DNA of 31,244 nt from an uncultured Lachnospiraceae bacterium (GCA_910585625.1 CAJUFQ010000039.1:1-31244), one strand, 5' to 3'. Positions 1-7,634 are shown, counted from the first letter of the stretch. A program made the numbers and translations. Notes: generated by a model from the sequence alone, not told the origin.

Positions 1-168
1 CATATATTTTCTTATATGCAAATCTTTTTGGCAAGAGGTTTGTCAACAGCTCGAAGTTGGGACGAAGTTATTAATTAGGACAAGAAACTCTCGCCTTTTC
101 AATTAGCAAGATTTTCAACAAAATTTTTCGGGTAATTAGCAGAATCGCCATTTTAATTAGCAAGTCCA
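1..168. mobile_element. Probable terminus of an insertion sequence (IS21-like)
   Basis: No gene is visible here. The hexamer AATTAG recurs at 73, 101, 134 and 155. Two 20-base modules, 91-110 and 145-164, match at 18 of 20 positions. Read from 168 on the minus strand the segment begins TGGACTTGCTAATT, so it would have a TG...CA-type end. IS21-family elements are known for ends starting with TG and carrying several short internal repeats, so I infer that 168 is the outer edge of an element whose body lies off the left side. No transposase is in the window, so the family assignment is tentative. Confidence 0.4.
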
Positions 169-174
169 GAAAAG

Positions 175-221
175 AAGAAATACCGAAAACATTGAAAAAT
201 CGAATGTTTTCGGTATTTCTT
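175..221 (-). terminator. Rho-independent terminator of the tRNA-Arg unit
   Basis: A perfect 19-bp inverted repeat, 175-193 against 203-221, encloses a 9-base loop. Read on the minus strand it directly follows the tRNA and its descending arm runs into a T-rich stretch (TATTTCTTCTTTTC). It lies only six bases from the presumed insertion-sequence edge at 168. Confidence 0.8.
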
Positions 222-225
222 GAAA

Positions 226-299
226 CGTCGCTAAGAGGATTTGAACCTCCGGCCTACCGCTTAGGAGGCGGTCGCTCTATCCAGCTGAGCTATAGCGAC
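226..299 (-). tRNA. tRNA-Arg (anticodon CCU)
   Basis: The reverse complement folds as a complete cloverleaf of 74 nt. The acceptor stem is GTCGCTA/TAGCGAC with discriminator G, the D arm is GCTC/GAGC, the anticodon stem is ACCGC/GCGGT, and the T arm is GGAGG/CCTCT (one G-T pair) around TTCAAAT. The seven-base anticodon loop CTCCTAA gives anticodon CCT, which reads the arginine codon AGG. The CCA end is not encoded. It lies downstream of the soj-parB group on the same strand, with 35 bases between it and the preceding stop codon, and is followed by a strong hairpin terminator. Confidence 0.95.
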
Positions 300-334
300 A
301 TTTACAAAATCTATTATTATTTTACTAGCTATCA

Positions 335-1216
335 TTAAATATTATAATTAATCTGACCCTGCATCCAAATTACACCTTTAAACCGACGGCCTGGTGCAGG
401 CTCTCCCATTAAATCTTCCTGATTGATACATACATCAAAAATTAGATGGTTACTGTCTAAAGTAAGTATATAACACTTCTCTGCTGTTTGTCTATTCTCT
501 ATTGTACAAAAATCTAAAATTTCTCCCATGATGCTGTACTGGTCACTTTCAATACCATACGGCATGAAATAAGTATCTACAATAGTAAGGATATCTTCTC
601 TTATAATCCTTCTGGAAATCATAGAATAAGTATCGATATCTTCCAGCGTGAGACTTTCCATTGCCTCTTCGTCCCCATCCCTGGCTGCCGCCATCAGATG
701 CGTCCGGTTACTGTTATACTTTTCACTATCCTTAATCTGTGTCTCATTTTTATAAACCGGGAGGACAATCTTACCTCCTGCTGACAAAGCAGAAATTGTA
801 GTATTGACAGGAACCTTTCTGCCATTTTTTGACTGAGATTCCTGAATGTACTCTATGACATTCTGCAAGTAGAAAATCAACGTCACGCCAATCCTCATCT
901 CGTCACAGACACCAGCATAGGCTTCTCGGTCAGAATGCTTTTCCACTTCTACTTTCTCTTCAGTGCTTACTCCGCTTCCGATAAAGTATGGATAATAGTA
1001 ATCCATCTGAAAATCCGTATCATTCACATATTCTCCCCGAACAGCAATTCCCATATATTGCCCAAATTCTCTGCTCAGTTCTGCAAATACATTGCCATGC
1101 TCATCCTCGGTAATTTTCTTAACATCGGGATTCTTAATAATATCATCAATCAGAGATTTAATCTCCTGCTTTTTCTTCATGTTTCTGAATCCGATGCTTC
1201 TCAGATAACTATGCAT
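335..1216 (-). CDS. DUF3881 family protein, function unknown
   Basis: About 293 residues beginning MHSYLRSIGF, a start I associate with the DUF3881 family of Lachnospiraceae. The reading frame extends four codons further to a GTG at 1228, but the ATG at 1214-1216 has a G-rich ribosome binding site (GGGGAG) just upstream and fits the family start, so I chose it. The protein is soluble-looking, with no signal peptide or membrane span, and is fairly acidic. No catalytic motif is recognisable. It is the last protein gene of the minus-strand group soj-parB-DUF4446-DUF3881 and lies 85 bases downstream of the DUF4446 gene. The family name is from memory of sequence style and context; no function is claimed. 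Confidence 0.75.
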   Translation of the reverse strand: MHSYLRSIGFRNMKKKQEIKSLIDDIIKNPDVKKITEDEHGNVFAELSREFGQYMGIAVRGEYVNDTDFQMDYYYPYFIGSGVSTEEKVEVEKHSDREAYAGVCDEMRIGVTLIFYLQNVIEYIQESQSKNGRKVPVNTTISALSAGGKIVLPVYKNETQIKDSEKYNSNRTHLMAAARDGDEEAMESLTLEDIDTYSMISRRIIREDILTIVDTYFMPYGIESDQYSIMGEILDFCTIENRQTAEKCYILTLDSNHLIFDVCINQEDLMGEPAPGRRFKGVIWMQGQINYNI

Positions 1217-1301
1217 TCTGCTCCCCACCTTTCCAGAAAGAGTAGCCTTTACATATTATATAATATATATCAGAGATTTGCAATTTATTTTTTTAAATTT
1301 T

Positions 1302-1832
1302 TTACAAATTTTCACTGATTTTTTCTTTCTTTCCTAATGCAACATTCAATGCCTCTTTTTCTTCTTCTGCTAAGACAATAATAGAATTCCCATTTAAAAT
1401 TTCTTTGATATAAGTATAACATCCTTCACGGCTGTGCATCGCATTAATAATAAACCCATCGTTTTTCTGATCCAGCAAAGCCAGGGAAAAACTTAATTTC
1501 CCTCCCATTTCATGGAAAGCATCGTATTTAACCATTCCTACTTTCTGGAACGTATTTTGTAAGATGGCAGAGATGTTCTCTATGTCTTCTCTGTTTTTTA
1601 TTTCGGATGCGAGAAGCTGGTCAATTTGCTGTATCCTTGTAGACAAAGTTTCTTCCAGAGACTCTGCATTTTTTCCTTGCATAAATGCCTCATATCTTTT
1701 TCGAAGCCTGCCAGTCTTTCCCATATTTACAATCAGCAAAATAAACATAACAAATAGAACTGCTGCCATAACTCCTATTGTAATCAATAAATCATCTACT
1801 GATATATAAATTCCAAAAAAATCTGAGTTCAT
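1302..1832 (-). CDS. DUF4446 family membrane-anchored protein
   Basis: 176 residues. One transmembrane segment lies near residues 16-37 (rich in I, V, L, F and M), followed by a basic stretch (GKTGRLRKRYEAF), which predicts a short outer N-terminus and a cytoplasmic body. Residues about 58-95 are likely coiled coil. The C-terminal part contains the VGMVKYDAFHEMGGKLSFSL-type segment and the later GCYTY segment that I recognise as DUF4446, a family often found directly downstream of parB in Clostridia. There are two tandem ATG codons; the second (1830-1832) has better spacing to the GGAGG site. It follows parB by 73 bases on the same strand. The role is unknown, and a link to chromosome segregation is only suggested by position. 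Confidence 0.8.
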   Translation of the reverse strand: MNSDFFGIYISVDDLLITIGVMAAVLFVMFILLIVNMGKTGRLRKRYEAFMQGKNAESLEETLSTRIQQIDQLLASEIKNREDIENISAILQNTFQKVGMVKYDAFHEMGGKLSFSLALLDQKNDGFIINAMHSREGCYTYIKEILNGNSIIVLAEEEKEALNVALGKKEKISENL

Positions 1833-1905
1833 CATTTCCTCCCTCTGTGTTGTTAAGATTATTTTCTTTTTAGTGGCTTATTATTTTATAGAACATATAT
1901 TCGAA

Positions 1906-2814
1906 TCATGCATCTGATAGATGAATAGACTGAAATAAATCAACAATCCTTTCAAGCTCATCATTTGAAAAATACTCAATTTCTATCTTACCTTTATTAT
2001 TGTCTTTCTTACTAATTGAAACTTTTGTACCCATAATATTTTTTAATTTTTGCTCTATGTCCTCATAAAATACGGCCATATTATCATCTTCCTGAATTTT
2101 AGGAATTTCTTTTTTAGGATTCTGCAGTTTCTTTATCAGTTTCTCTGTTTCCCTCACACTTAATTTTTCATCAAATATTTGCTGAGCCAAGATATACTGT
2201 TTTTCATTGTCTGCAATAGCAAGAAGAGTCCGGGCATGTCCTGTTGAAATCAATTCATCTATTACCATCTGCTGTACACGCTCATCAAGCTTTAACAAAC
2301 GCATAGAATTTGTAACTGCAGTTCTAGACTTTGATACACGTTCCGCCACTTCGTCTTGCTTTAGATTAAATTCTTTTAATAATCTCTTATAAGCCAATGC
2401 TTCTTCAATCGGGTTAAGATTTTCTCTCTGTATATTTTCTATCAAAGATATTTCTACGATTTCCTGATTTGTGAGTTTTTTAATGATTACAGGAATTTCT
2501 TTTAATCCTGCTAATTTTGCTGCCCTCCATCTGCGTTCTCCAGCAATTATCTCATAATAATCTTTTTTATCTTGTACCAGCAACGGCTGTAACACACCGT
2601 ATTGTTTCAAAGATTCAGATAACTCCAATAATGCATCTTCATCAAAGTTTTTTCTAGGTTGTTCTCTATTTGGCTCAACTTTTCCAATTTTTACATATAT
2701 AACATCTTTGTCAATTTCTGGATTTTTAGAAGTCTCTGCTTTGACTTTATCACCACCAATTTTATTTGGTATCATGGTATCTAAACCTTTTCCAAGACCT
2801 CGCGCTGCTGCCAT
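1906..2814 (-). CDS. parB: Chromosome-partitioning protein ParB/Spo0J
   Basis: 302 residues, a normal length. The N-terminus (ARGLGKGLDTMIP) is the short helix through which Spo0J-type ParB stimulates the Soj ATPase. Residues about 37-130 form the ParB/Srx-like CTP-binding domain, with GERRWRA at 92-98 and ENIQREN at 126-132. Residues 151-175 form the helix-turn-helix that reads parS. The C-terminal 60 residues are the dimerisation region. ParB loads at parS, uses CTP to slide along DNA as a clamp, and recruits condensin. Its start codon overlaps the soj stop by one base (TAATG), so the two genes are translationally coupled. Two matching parS sites lie about 0.9 kb away, upstream of soj. Confidence 0.97.
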   Translation of the reverse strand: MAAARGLGKGLDTMIPNKIGGDKVKAETSKNPEIDKDVIYVKIGKVEPNREQPRKNFDEDALLELSESLKQYGVLQPLLVQDKKDYYEIIAGERRWRAAKLAGLKEIPVIIKKLTNQEIVEISLIENIQRENLNPIEEALAYKRLLKEFNLKQDEVAERVSKSRTAVTNSMRLLKLDERVQQMVIDELISTGHARTLLAIADNEKQYILAQQIFDEKLSVRETEKLIKKLQNPKKEIPKIQEDDNMAVFYEDIEQKLKNIMGTKVSISKKDNNKGKIEIEYFSNDELERIVDLFQSIHLSDA

Positions 2815-3581
2815 TATATATCCTCTCTTTCTATTACTTCTTTCGCTAACAAGCGATAACTCTCTGCGCCTGCTGATTTTGCGTCATATACATTAATAGG
2901 CATTCCATAACTGGGAGCCTCTGCCAATCGTATATTTCTGGGAATAATTGTTTTATAGATATTTGTACTTAAATTCTTTTTTACATTATCTACAACTTGC
3001 AGAGATAAGTTCGTCCTAGCATCATACATGGTAAAGACAACTCCCTCCATCTCCAAATCAGGATTCAATCTTTCTTGTACCAAATTGATTGTATGAACCA
3101 ATTGGCTCAATCCTTCTAGTGCATAATATTCACATTGAATTGGAACTAACACTGTGTTTGCGGTCGTCATTGCATTTATTGTAAGCATATTCAAAGACGG
3201 TGGGCAATCAATAATAATGAAATCATAATCATCTCTTATATAATCTACTTCATTCTTTAATATATATTCCTTCTCATTGATACCTAGCAGTTCAATCTCT
3301 GCACCAGCCAAATTAATATCTGATGGCATAATGGAAAGATTTTCTACTACTGTCTTACTTACACTTTCTCTAACAGTACATTGGCCAATCATTAACTCAT
3401 ATACAGTATTCTCTATTTTTTCTTTTTCCAATCCAAGTCCACTCGTAGTATTTCCCTGTGGATCCAAATCAATTGTCAGTACTCTTTTACCTGCTTCCGC
3501 GAGACAGGAAGACAAATTAATTGCTGTTGTAGTTTTTCCAACGCCGCCTTTCTGATTGGCAACTGCTATTATTTTTCCCAT
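2814..3581 (-). CDS. soj: Chromosome-partitioning ATPase Soj/ParA
   Basis: 255 residues from the ATG at 3579-3581. The frame is open for 29 codons further upstream, but this ATG has a clean GGAGG five bases before it and gives the canonical start MGKIIAVANQKGGVGKTT. The deviant Walker A motif KGGVGKTT covers residues 11-18, with LTIDLDPQGN near 37-46 and IIIDCPPSLN further on, all diagnostic of the ParA/MinD ATPase family. Soj binds DNA non-specifically as an ATP dimer, is regulated by ParB, and in Bacillus also controls DnaA activity. It is the first gene of the soj-parB operon. An extended -10 promoter lies at 3651-3659, and the parS pair lies just upstream of that. Confidence 0.96.
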   Translation of the reverse strand: MGKIIAVANQKGGVGKTTTAINLSSCLAEAGKRVLTIDLDPQGNTTSGLGLEKEKIENTVYELMIGQCTVRESVSKTVVENLSIMPSDINLAGAEIELLGINEKEYILKNEVDYIRDDYDFIIIDCPPSLNMLTINAMTTANTVLVPIQCEYYALEGLSQLVHTINLVQERLNPDLEMEGVVFTMYDARTNLSLQVVDNVKKNLSTNIYKTIIPRNIRLAEAPSYGMPINVYDAKSAGAESYRLLAKEVIEREDI

Positions 3582-3650
3582 GTTTTTCCTCCAATTTGTA
3601 CTGATAGCTGTACAAAAAGATACTTTTACTTTTTTCTCAATGTTTCTTTT

Positions 3651-3659
3651 ATTATACCA
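3651..3659 (-). promoter_or_regulatory. Extended -10 promoter of soj-parB
   Basis: The minus strand reads TGGTATAAT, a consensus -10 hexamer with a TG extension, 70 bases before the soj start codon. The -35 region 17 bases upstream (TAGTAT) is poor, as expected for extended -10 promoters. The nearest parS lies about 60 bases upstream, so ParB bound there could influence transcription. Confidence 0.55.
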
Positions 3660-3721
3660 CTTTTTCAAACTTAATACTATATACTATATATGCTAGGCCA
3701 TATCAATATATTGTATTATAA

Positions 3722-3737
3722 TGTTTCACGTGAAACA
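3722..3737. promoter_or_regulatory. parS site 1
   Basis: The sequence is the perfect palindrome TGTTTCACGTGAAACA, which matches the broadly conserved bacterial parS consensus. It lies between soj and the 3873-4454 gene, about 10.5 kb from the oriC boxes, within the origin-proximal zone where parS normally clusters. Confidence 0.97.
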
Positions 3738-3760
3738 TAAAATACAATTTACTATAAATA

Positions 3761-3776
3761 TGTTTCACGTGAAACA
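3761..3776. promoter_or_regulatory. parS site 2
   Basis: A second perfect copy of TGTTTCACGTGAAACA lies 39 bases after the first. Identity extends past the palindrome for nine further bases (TAAAATACA), so the two sites look like a tandem duplication of at least 25 bp. I saw no further perfect parS in the window. Confidence 0.97.
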
Positions 3777-3872
3777 TAAAATACATTTAATATGTAATAT
3801 TTAAGTTTTGTGACATTCGTTAAATATCCACATAAGCTTAGATATTTGCCTCATTACATGCAATAATAGAAA

Positions 3873-4454
3873 CTAATCTTCTGCTATTATTCTTTCCATT
3901 TTTTTCTTAATTTTTTTAGCGCTTCTTTCCATTTCTTTGAGTTCCAATCTGCAACGCTGAATATCTATTTCTGCCAATTTATTACAGACTTCTAATTTAT
4001 GGATAATACTTGAAATATCTGGTATTAAGTCCCTTTCAATAGATTCCTTATATATAGTAATCTGCCCATCAATATCAAAAAGAGACATTTCTAAAGAATT
4101 TTCTTCCGATTTTAAAGGTACATCTATATTCCCTTGTTTCTGTCTTATATTTTCCAATATTACATTTAACTCTTTCAATCTGTCATTTATATCAGACAGT
4201 TCATATTGTATAGTTTCCATTCCATTTTGCAAACTTTCCTGCTCTTCTAATAAAGAATCTATCTTTCTATGACTTTCTTCATCTATACTTCTAGGAGAAA
4301 AGGATTCAAATTCCTCATCTAAAGAATCCTGCAAAGTTTGAGTAAATTTCATATTATTACTTAGCAGAACCTCTCTCCTTTGATATTCGTGTTCTAAATT
4401 TAACTTCTTTTCATATAATTCCTGATACATTTTTTCTAAATATTCTTCAACCAT
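3873..4454 (-). CDS. Coiled-coil protein with degenerate DegS-like histidine-kinase dimerisation region
   Basis: 193 residues, highly charged, without a signal peptide or membrane span. Most of residues 1-125 is predicted coiled coil by heptad-like spacing of L, I and M among E and K. The C-terminus (about 131-193) reads like the DHp region of DegS-type sensor kinases: SIERDLIPDISS, then IIHKLEVCNKLAEIDI and RCRLELKEMERS. In those kinases an RDLHD motif carries the phosphorylated histidine. Here, by remembered family pattern, that histidine is missing and the segment is about five residues shorter. The protein ends at the point where the linker to the ATPase domain would begin, and no HATPase domain follows. 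It has a good GGAGG site seven bases before its ATG. It lies directly upstream of soj, separated by the parS pair. The kinase relationship is inferred. Confidence 0.6.
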   Translation of the reverse strand: MVEEYLEKMYQELYEKKLNLEHEYQRREVLLSNNMKFTQTLQDSLDEEFESFSPRSIDEESHRKIDSLLEEQESLQNGMETIQYELSDINDRLKELNVILENIRQKQGNIDVPLKSEENSLEMSLFDIDGQITIYKESIERDLIPDISSIIHKLEVCNKLAEIDIQRCRLELKEMERSAKKIKKKMERIIAED

Positions 4455-4665
4455 ACAATACCTCCGAGAACATCTGTTTTACAGCAAATTTTACTCTTCT
4501 CATATAGAAGAAAAAATAACTATTATCTACATAAAAAGTAACTATTCTATAATTCTTTGAATTATTATTAGTCCCTATAAATATTCTATCCTAAATCGAA
4601 TTATAAGAAAAGATGTTTTTTATTTCCATAAGAATATACAAAATATCAATTAGACTTCATAGTAC
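4455..4665. other. AT-rich intergenic stretch between divergent genes
   Basis: This spacer separates the minus-strand coiled-coil gene from the promoter of the plus-strand pyruvyl transferase gene. I see a GGAGG ribosome binding site for the left gene and a weak repeated AACTATT-type motif near 4518 and 4549, but no RNA gene, no convincing hairpin and no credible small gene. Confidence 0.4.
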
Positions 4666-4694
4666 TTGTATAAAGACAGTATTTCGTATATAAT
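4666..4694 (+). promoter_or_regulatory. SigA-type promoter for the pyruvyl transferase gene
   Basis: TTGTAT at 4666-4671 and TATAAT at 4689-4694 are separated by 17 bases. The likely start of transcription is about 20 bases before the ribosome binding site GGGAG at 4711-4715. This suggests that the two plus-strand genes have their own constitutive promoter. Confidence 0.65.
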
Positions 4695-4725
4695 AAAAAT
4701 ATATAATCAAGGGAGATGATTGCAA

Positions 4726-5832
4726 ATGAAATACGGTTTAGTATACTATAAATATACGGATAATTTAGGGGATGATATATTAAGTTACGCAGCAAAACAA
4801 TTTCTTCCGAACATAGATTACTATATTGACAGAGAAAGCATGGATATTTTTGTACCAAACGAAGATGAAGCAGTCGCAGTAATCTTAAATGGATGGTTTC
4901 TGCATATATTTCAGTCTTTCCCACCATCACCATTTATTAAACCTCTTTTCATCGGGACACATTTTCGAAAAGATGAAAACCTCTTTCACGATTATTCATA
5001 CCTTGAAAGCAAGACAGCAAAAAATTTTCTAAAAAAATACGAACCTATAGGGTGCAGGGATAGAAATACAAATGAAGTGCTAAATAAAATCGGAATTCAA
5101 AGTTATTTTTCCGGCTGCCTGACATTAACGTTAAAACCTTTTTCTGATATAGAAAACAATCATAAAATCATTTTGACTGACGTACCAAAAGAAATAGAAA
5201 CATATGTGAAATGTCTTTTACCAGAGAAAGATATTATAACGCAGACTCATCTGATACCTGACGAAAAACGCGGAGCATCTTGGCAGTCCCGCGAACAATG
5301 CCTGGAAGAACATTTAAAATTATACCAGGGAGCAGACCTTGTAATCACTACAAGACTTCACTGCGCTTTACCATCCATCGCTCTTGGCACAAAAACAATA
5401 TTAATCAGCAAATATGATGAGGATTGGAAAAAAAGAATTTCAGATTTCGCGGAATACTGCACCATGTTTTCAGCACAAGATATTTTGGATAAAAAAGCAG
5501 ATAGATTACTTCTTTTCCCAGAATTGATAGAAAATGAAGGCATTAAAAAACTTCAAGAAAAAATATCAGAAACATGCAAAGATTTTATAAGAAATGTAAA
5601 AAATAATTCAGAAGACAATCTGCCTAATCGAGATGACTACATAAAATATTATGTTGAGAGAACAGAGTATCTGAGAAGAAGTAATTTTAAATTTTATCAG
5701 GTCTGCTCAGAAATTAGCAGTGAATATGAAAGAGTCGGAAACGCATTAGTTCACTCTAAATCTATTATAGACAGATTGTTGCAGGAAAATGAGAATCTAA
5801 ATAAGCTGATTGCAAAGCTGAACAAAAATTAG
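4726..5832 (+). CDS. Polysaccharide pyruvyl transferase family protein
   Basis: 368 residues from the ATG at 4726. A TTG two codons earlier is possible, but MKYGLVYYKYTDNLGDDI is the usual start of this family, with its N-G-D-D motif. Other family signs are the IGCRDRNT-type segment near residue 110 and the TRLHCALPSIALG motif near residue 212, where family members have the conserved R-x-H. Family enzymes (PS_pyruv_trans) transfer pyruvate from phosphoenolpyruvate onto sugar residues of surface polymers; the actual substrate here is unknown. The last 40 residues look like coiled coil (RLLQENENLNKLIAKL), which is unusual and could mediate oligomerisation. The gene runs opposite to its neighbours and is followed after 66 bases by the hydrolase, probably as one operon. 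Confidence 0.8.
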   Translation: MKYGLVYYKYTDNLGDDILSYAAKQFLPNIDYYIDRESMDIFVPNEDEAVAVILNGWFLHIFQSFPPSPFIKPLFIGTHFRKDENLFHDYSYLESKTAKNFLKKYEPIGCRDRNTNEVLNKIGIQSYFSGCLTLTLKPFSDIENNHKIILTDVPKEIETYVKCLLPEKDIITQTHLIPDEKRGASWQSREQCLEEHLKLYQGADLVITTRLHCALPSIALGTKTILISKYDEDWKKRISDFAEYCTMFSAQDILDKKADRLLLFPELIENEGIKKLQEKISETCKDFIRNVKNNSEDNLPNRDDYIKYYVERTEYLRRSNFKFYQVCSEISSEYERVGNALVHSKSIIDRLLQENENLNKLIAKLNKN

Positions 5833-5898
5833 AACATATGTTTTATTTAAATAGGTGATAGCAATCTTAAAAATTCTTTTCTGAAAGGAGAATATAAT

Positions 5899-6846
5899 AT
5901 GAAGAAAAAGCATATTAGCAATATTTTAATTTTCACCGCGCTGACAGGTTTGAGTATCCATGGCATCAATAAAGCAATCAATCTTTACGCTCCTATGAAA
6001 AATCTGCTAAAAGCAGAAAACGGCAGTTTCTTTCATTGGCGTTATGGCAATATTTATTACACCAAACATGGCAAAGGTACTCCACTGCTCTTAGTACATG
6101 ACTTAAATCCGTCAGCTTCTGAATATGAATGGCATAAGCTGATAACCCAACTATCAAAACATCATACAGTCTATACGGTTGACCTTTTAGGCTGTGGCAG
6201 AAGCGGCAAACCCAATATGACCTACAGCAATTTCCTTTACGTGCAATTAATAACCGATTTTATTAAAAATATAATTGGCACAACAACCGATGTGATAACA
6301 AGCGGAGAATCTTGTTCTTTCACCTTGATGGCTTGCAATATGGAATCTGATTTGTTCGGGAAGATTATTGTCATTAATCCTTCCAATTTATCTAACCTCT
6401 GCAAGACACCAAATAAAAAGAAAAATGCCCTGAAATCTCTTATCGATCTGCCAATCATTGGCACCTTCCTTTATAACCTTGTATACCTGAAGAAAAATAT
6501 AGAGTATAGATTTTACAAAGAATATTATTCAAACAAACATATGGTTTCCCTATCTGCCATTGACTACTATTATGAGGCTGCGCATCTGGAAGACAGCCAT
6601 GGCAAATATCTATTATCAAGCATAATGGCAAATTATACAAACATCAATATTGTTCACGCCTTGAAGAAAATAACAAACCGCATTTACCTTATTGGCAGCA
6701 TAGAAAAAGAAGGGATGCAGGATATCATTGATTCTTATATCTCCTGCAATCCCTCAATAGAAGCATCTTATATATCTGGTTCAAAACACCTTCCACAACT
6801 TGAAAAAGCGGAAAAAATAATACAAATTATAACGGATCTTTTGTAG
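5899..6846 (+). CDS. Membrane-anchored alpha/beta hydrolase
   Basis: 315 residues with AAGGAG eight bases before the ATG. Residues about 8-28 can form an N-terminal membrane anchor or uncleaved signal. The fold is shown by PLLLVHDLNP (62-71, oxyanion region, HD in place of the usual HG), the strand and turn VDLLGCGRSGKP (94-105), the nucleophile elbow GESCS with Ser138, and His297 near the C-terminus (SGSKHLPQ). The elbow is G-x-S-x-S instead of G-x-S-x-G, and the usual acid after the late strand (YLIGSIEKEG) is not a clear Asp, so the catalytic triad is not certain. Substrate unknown. The last 20 bases overlap the 3' end of rsmG on the other strand. I believe related proteins occur in other Lachnospiraceae. 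Confidence 0.75.
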   Translation: MKKKHISNILIFTALTGLSIHGINKAINLYAPMKNLLKAENGSFFHWRYGNIYYTKHGKGTPLLLVHDLNPSASEYEWHKLITQLSKHHTVYTVDLLGCGRSGKPNMTYSNFLYVQLITDFIKNIIGTTTDVITSGESCSFTLMACNMESDLFGKIIVINPSNLSNLCKTPNKKKNALKSLIDLPIIGTFLYNLVYLKKNIEYRFYKEYYSNKHMVSLSAIDYYYEAAHLEDSHGKYLLSSIMANYTNINIVHALKKITNRIYLIGSIEKEGMQDIIDSYISCNPSIEASYISGSKHLPQLEKAEKIIQIITDLL

Positions 6847-7546
6847 GCGTTCCTGCCTTCCTTGGATAAGTCTTGGGGGTCTTTCTCAGTTTTTCCACAC
6901 AAACGAAAGACCTCCATATATCTGTCCCAGGTAACTGAAACTTCTCAACCTCTAGTATTTTTCCACCTAAAAGATGCACGGCCTTCTTAGCCTGCAGTAC
7001 CTCCTCTTCTATTTCTCCCGACTTATAAGAAATGAATCTCCCACCTTGCCTTACAAAAGGAATACAATATTCACTAAGGGAAGATAAATTCGCAACCGCC
7101 CTGGAAACACAGATATCAAACTGTTCCCTATATTCTATTTTTCTTGCAATTTCCTCCGCTCTGCCATGTAAAGCGGAAATCTTATGCAAATTTAAATCTG
7201 AAATCACTTCCTGCAGGAACAATACCCTTTTATTTAAGGAATCCATCAATACAATCTCCAGTTCAGGAAACGCAATCTTCAAAGGAATGCCTGGAAATCC
7301 AGCGCCCGTCCCTAAATCCAAGATTTTGAGAGGATTCTTCAAATTTACAACTTTTATAAGACTTAAAGAATCAAGAAAATGCTTCTCCACTACCTCTGAG
7401 AATTCAGTAATTGCTGTCAAATTAACTACTTTATTCTTTTCAATTAATTTCTCATAAAATATTAAAAATTGATTTAACTGCTTATCTGTCAAATGTATGC
7501 CTAAGCTTTCTAACCCATTCTCCATTTTCTGCGTATCATACTGCAT
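6827..7546 (-). CDS. rsmG: 16S rRNA (guanine-N7) methyltransferase RsmG/GidB
   Basis: 239 residues. The SAM-binding loop is LDLGTGAGFPGIPLK (76-90). VNLTAIT (41-47) and the later VSRAVANL are family signatures, and the C-terminus PRKAGTPTKDPL is the typical basic tail. The enzyme methylates G527 of 16S rRNA in the decoding-site region; in other bacteria its loss gives low-level streptomycin resistance. It is the last gene of the mnmE-mnmG-rsmG group, 88 bases after mnmG. Its stop codon lies inside the 3' end of the convergent hydrolase gene and I see no terminator hairpin between the two. Confidence 0.96.
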   Translation of the reverse strand: MQYDTQKMENGLESLGIHLTDKQLNQFLIFYEKLIEKNKVVNLTAITEFSEVVEKHFLDSLSLIKVVNLKNPLKILDLGTGAGFPGIPLKIAFPELEIVLMDSLNKRVLFLQEVISDLNLHKISALHGRAEEIARKIEYREQFDICVSRAVANLSSLSEYCIPFVRQGGRFISYKSGEIEEEVLQAKKAVHLLGGKILEVEKFQLPGTDIWRSFVCVEKLRKTPKTYPRKAGTPTKDPL

Positions 7547-7634
7547 ATTTTTCTCCTCTTATATAAATATCCTGATAAAAAATTACGACACCCAAAATGT
7601 TTTAATTCCATGTACAATTCAAAAAATTAAACTA

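Noticed and set aside
4510..4560. Approximate direct repeat of TAACTATT words upstream of the coiled-coil gene
   Set aside because: It is short, imperfect and AT-rich, within the range expected by chance.
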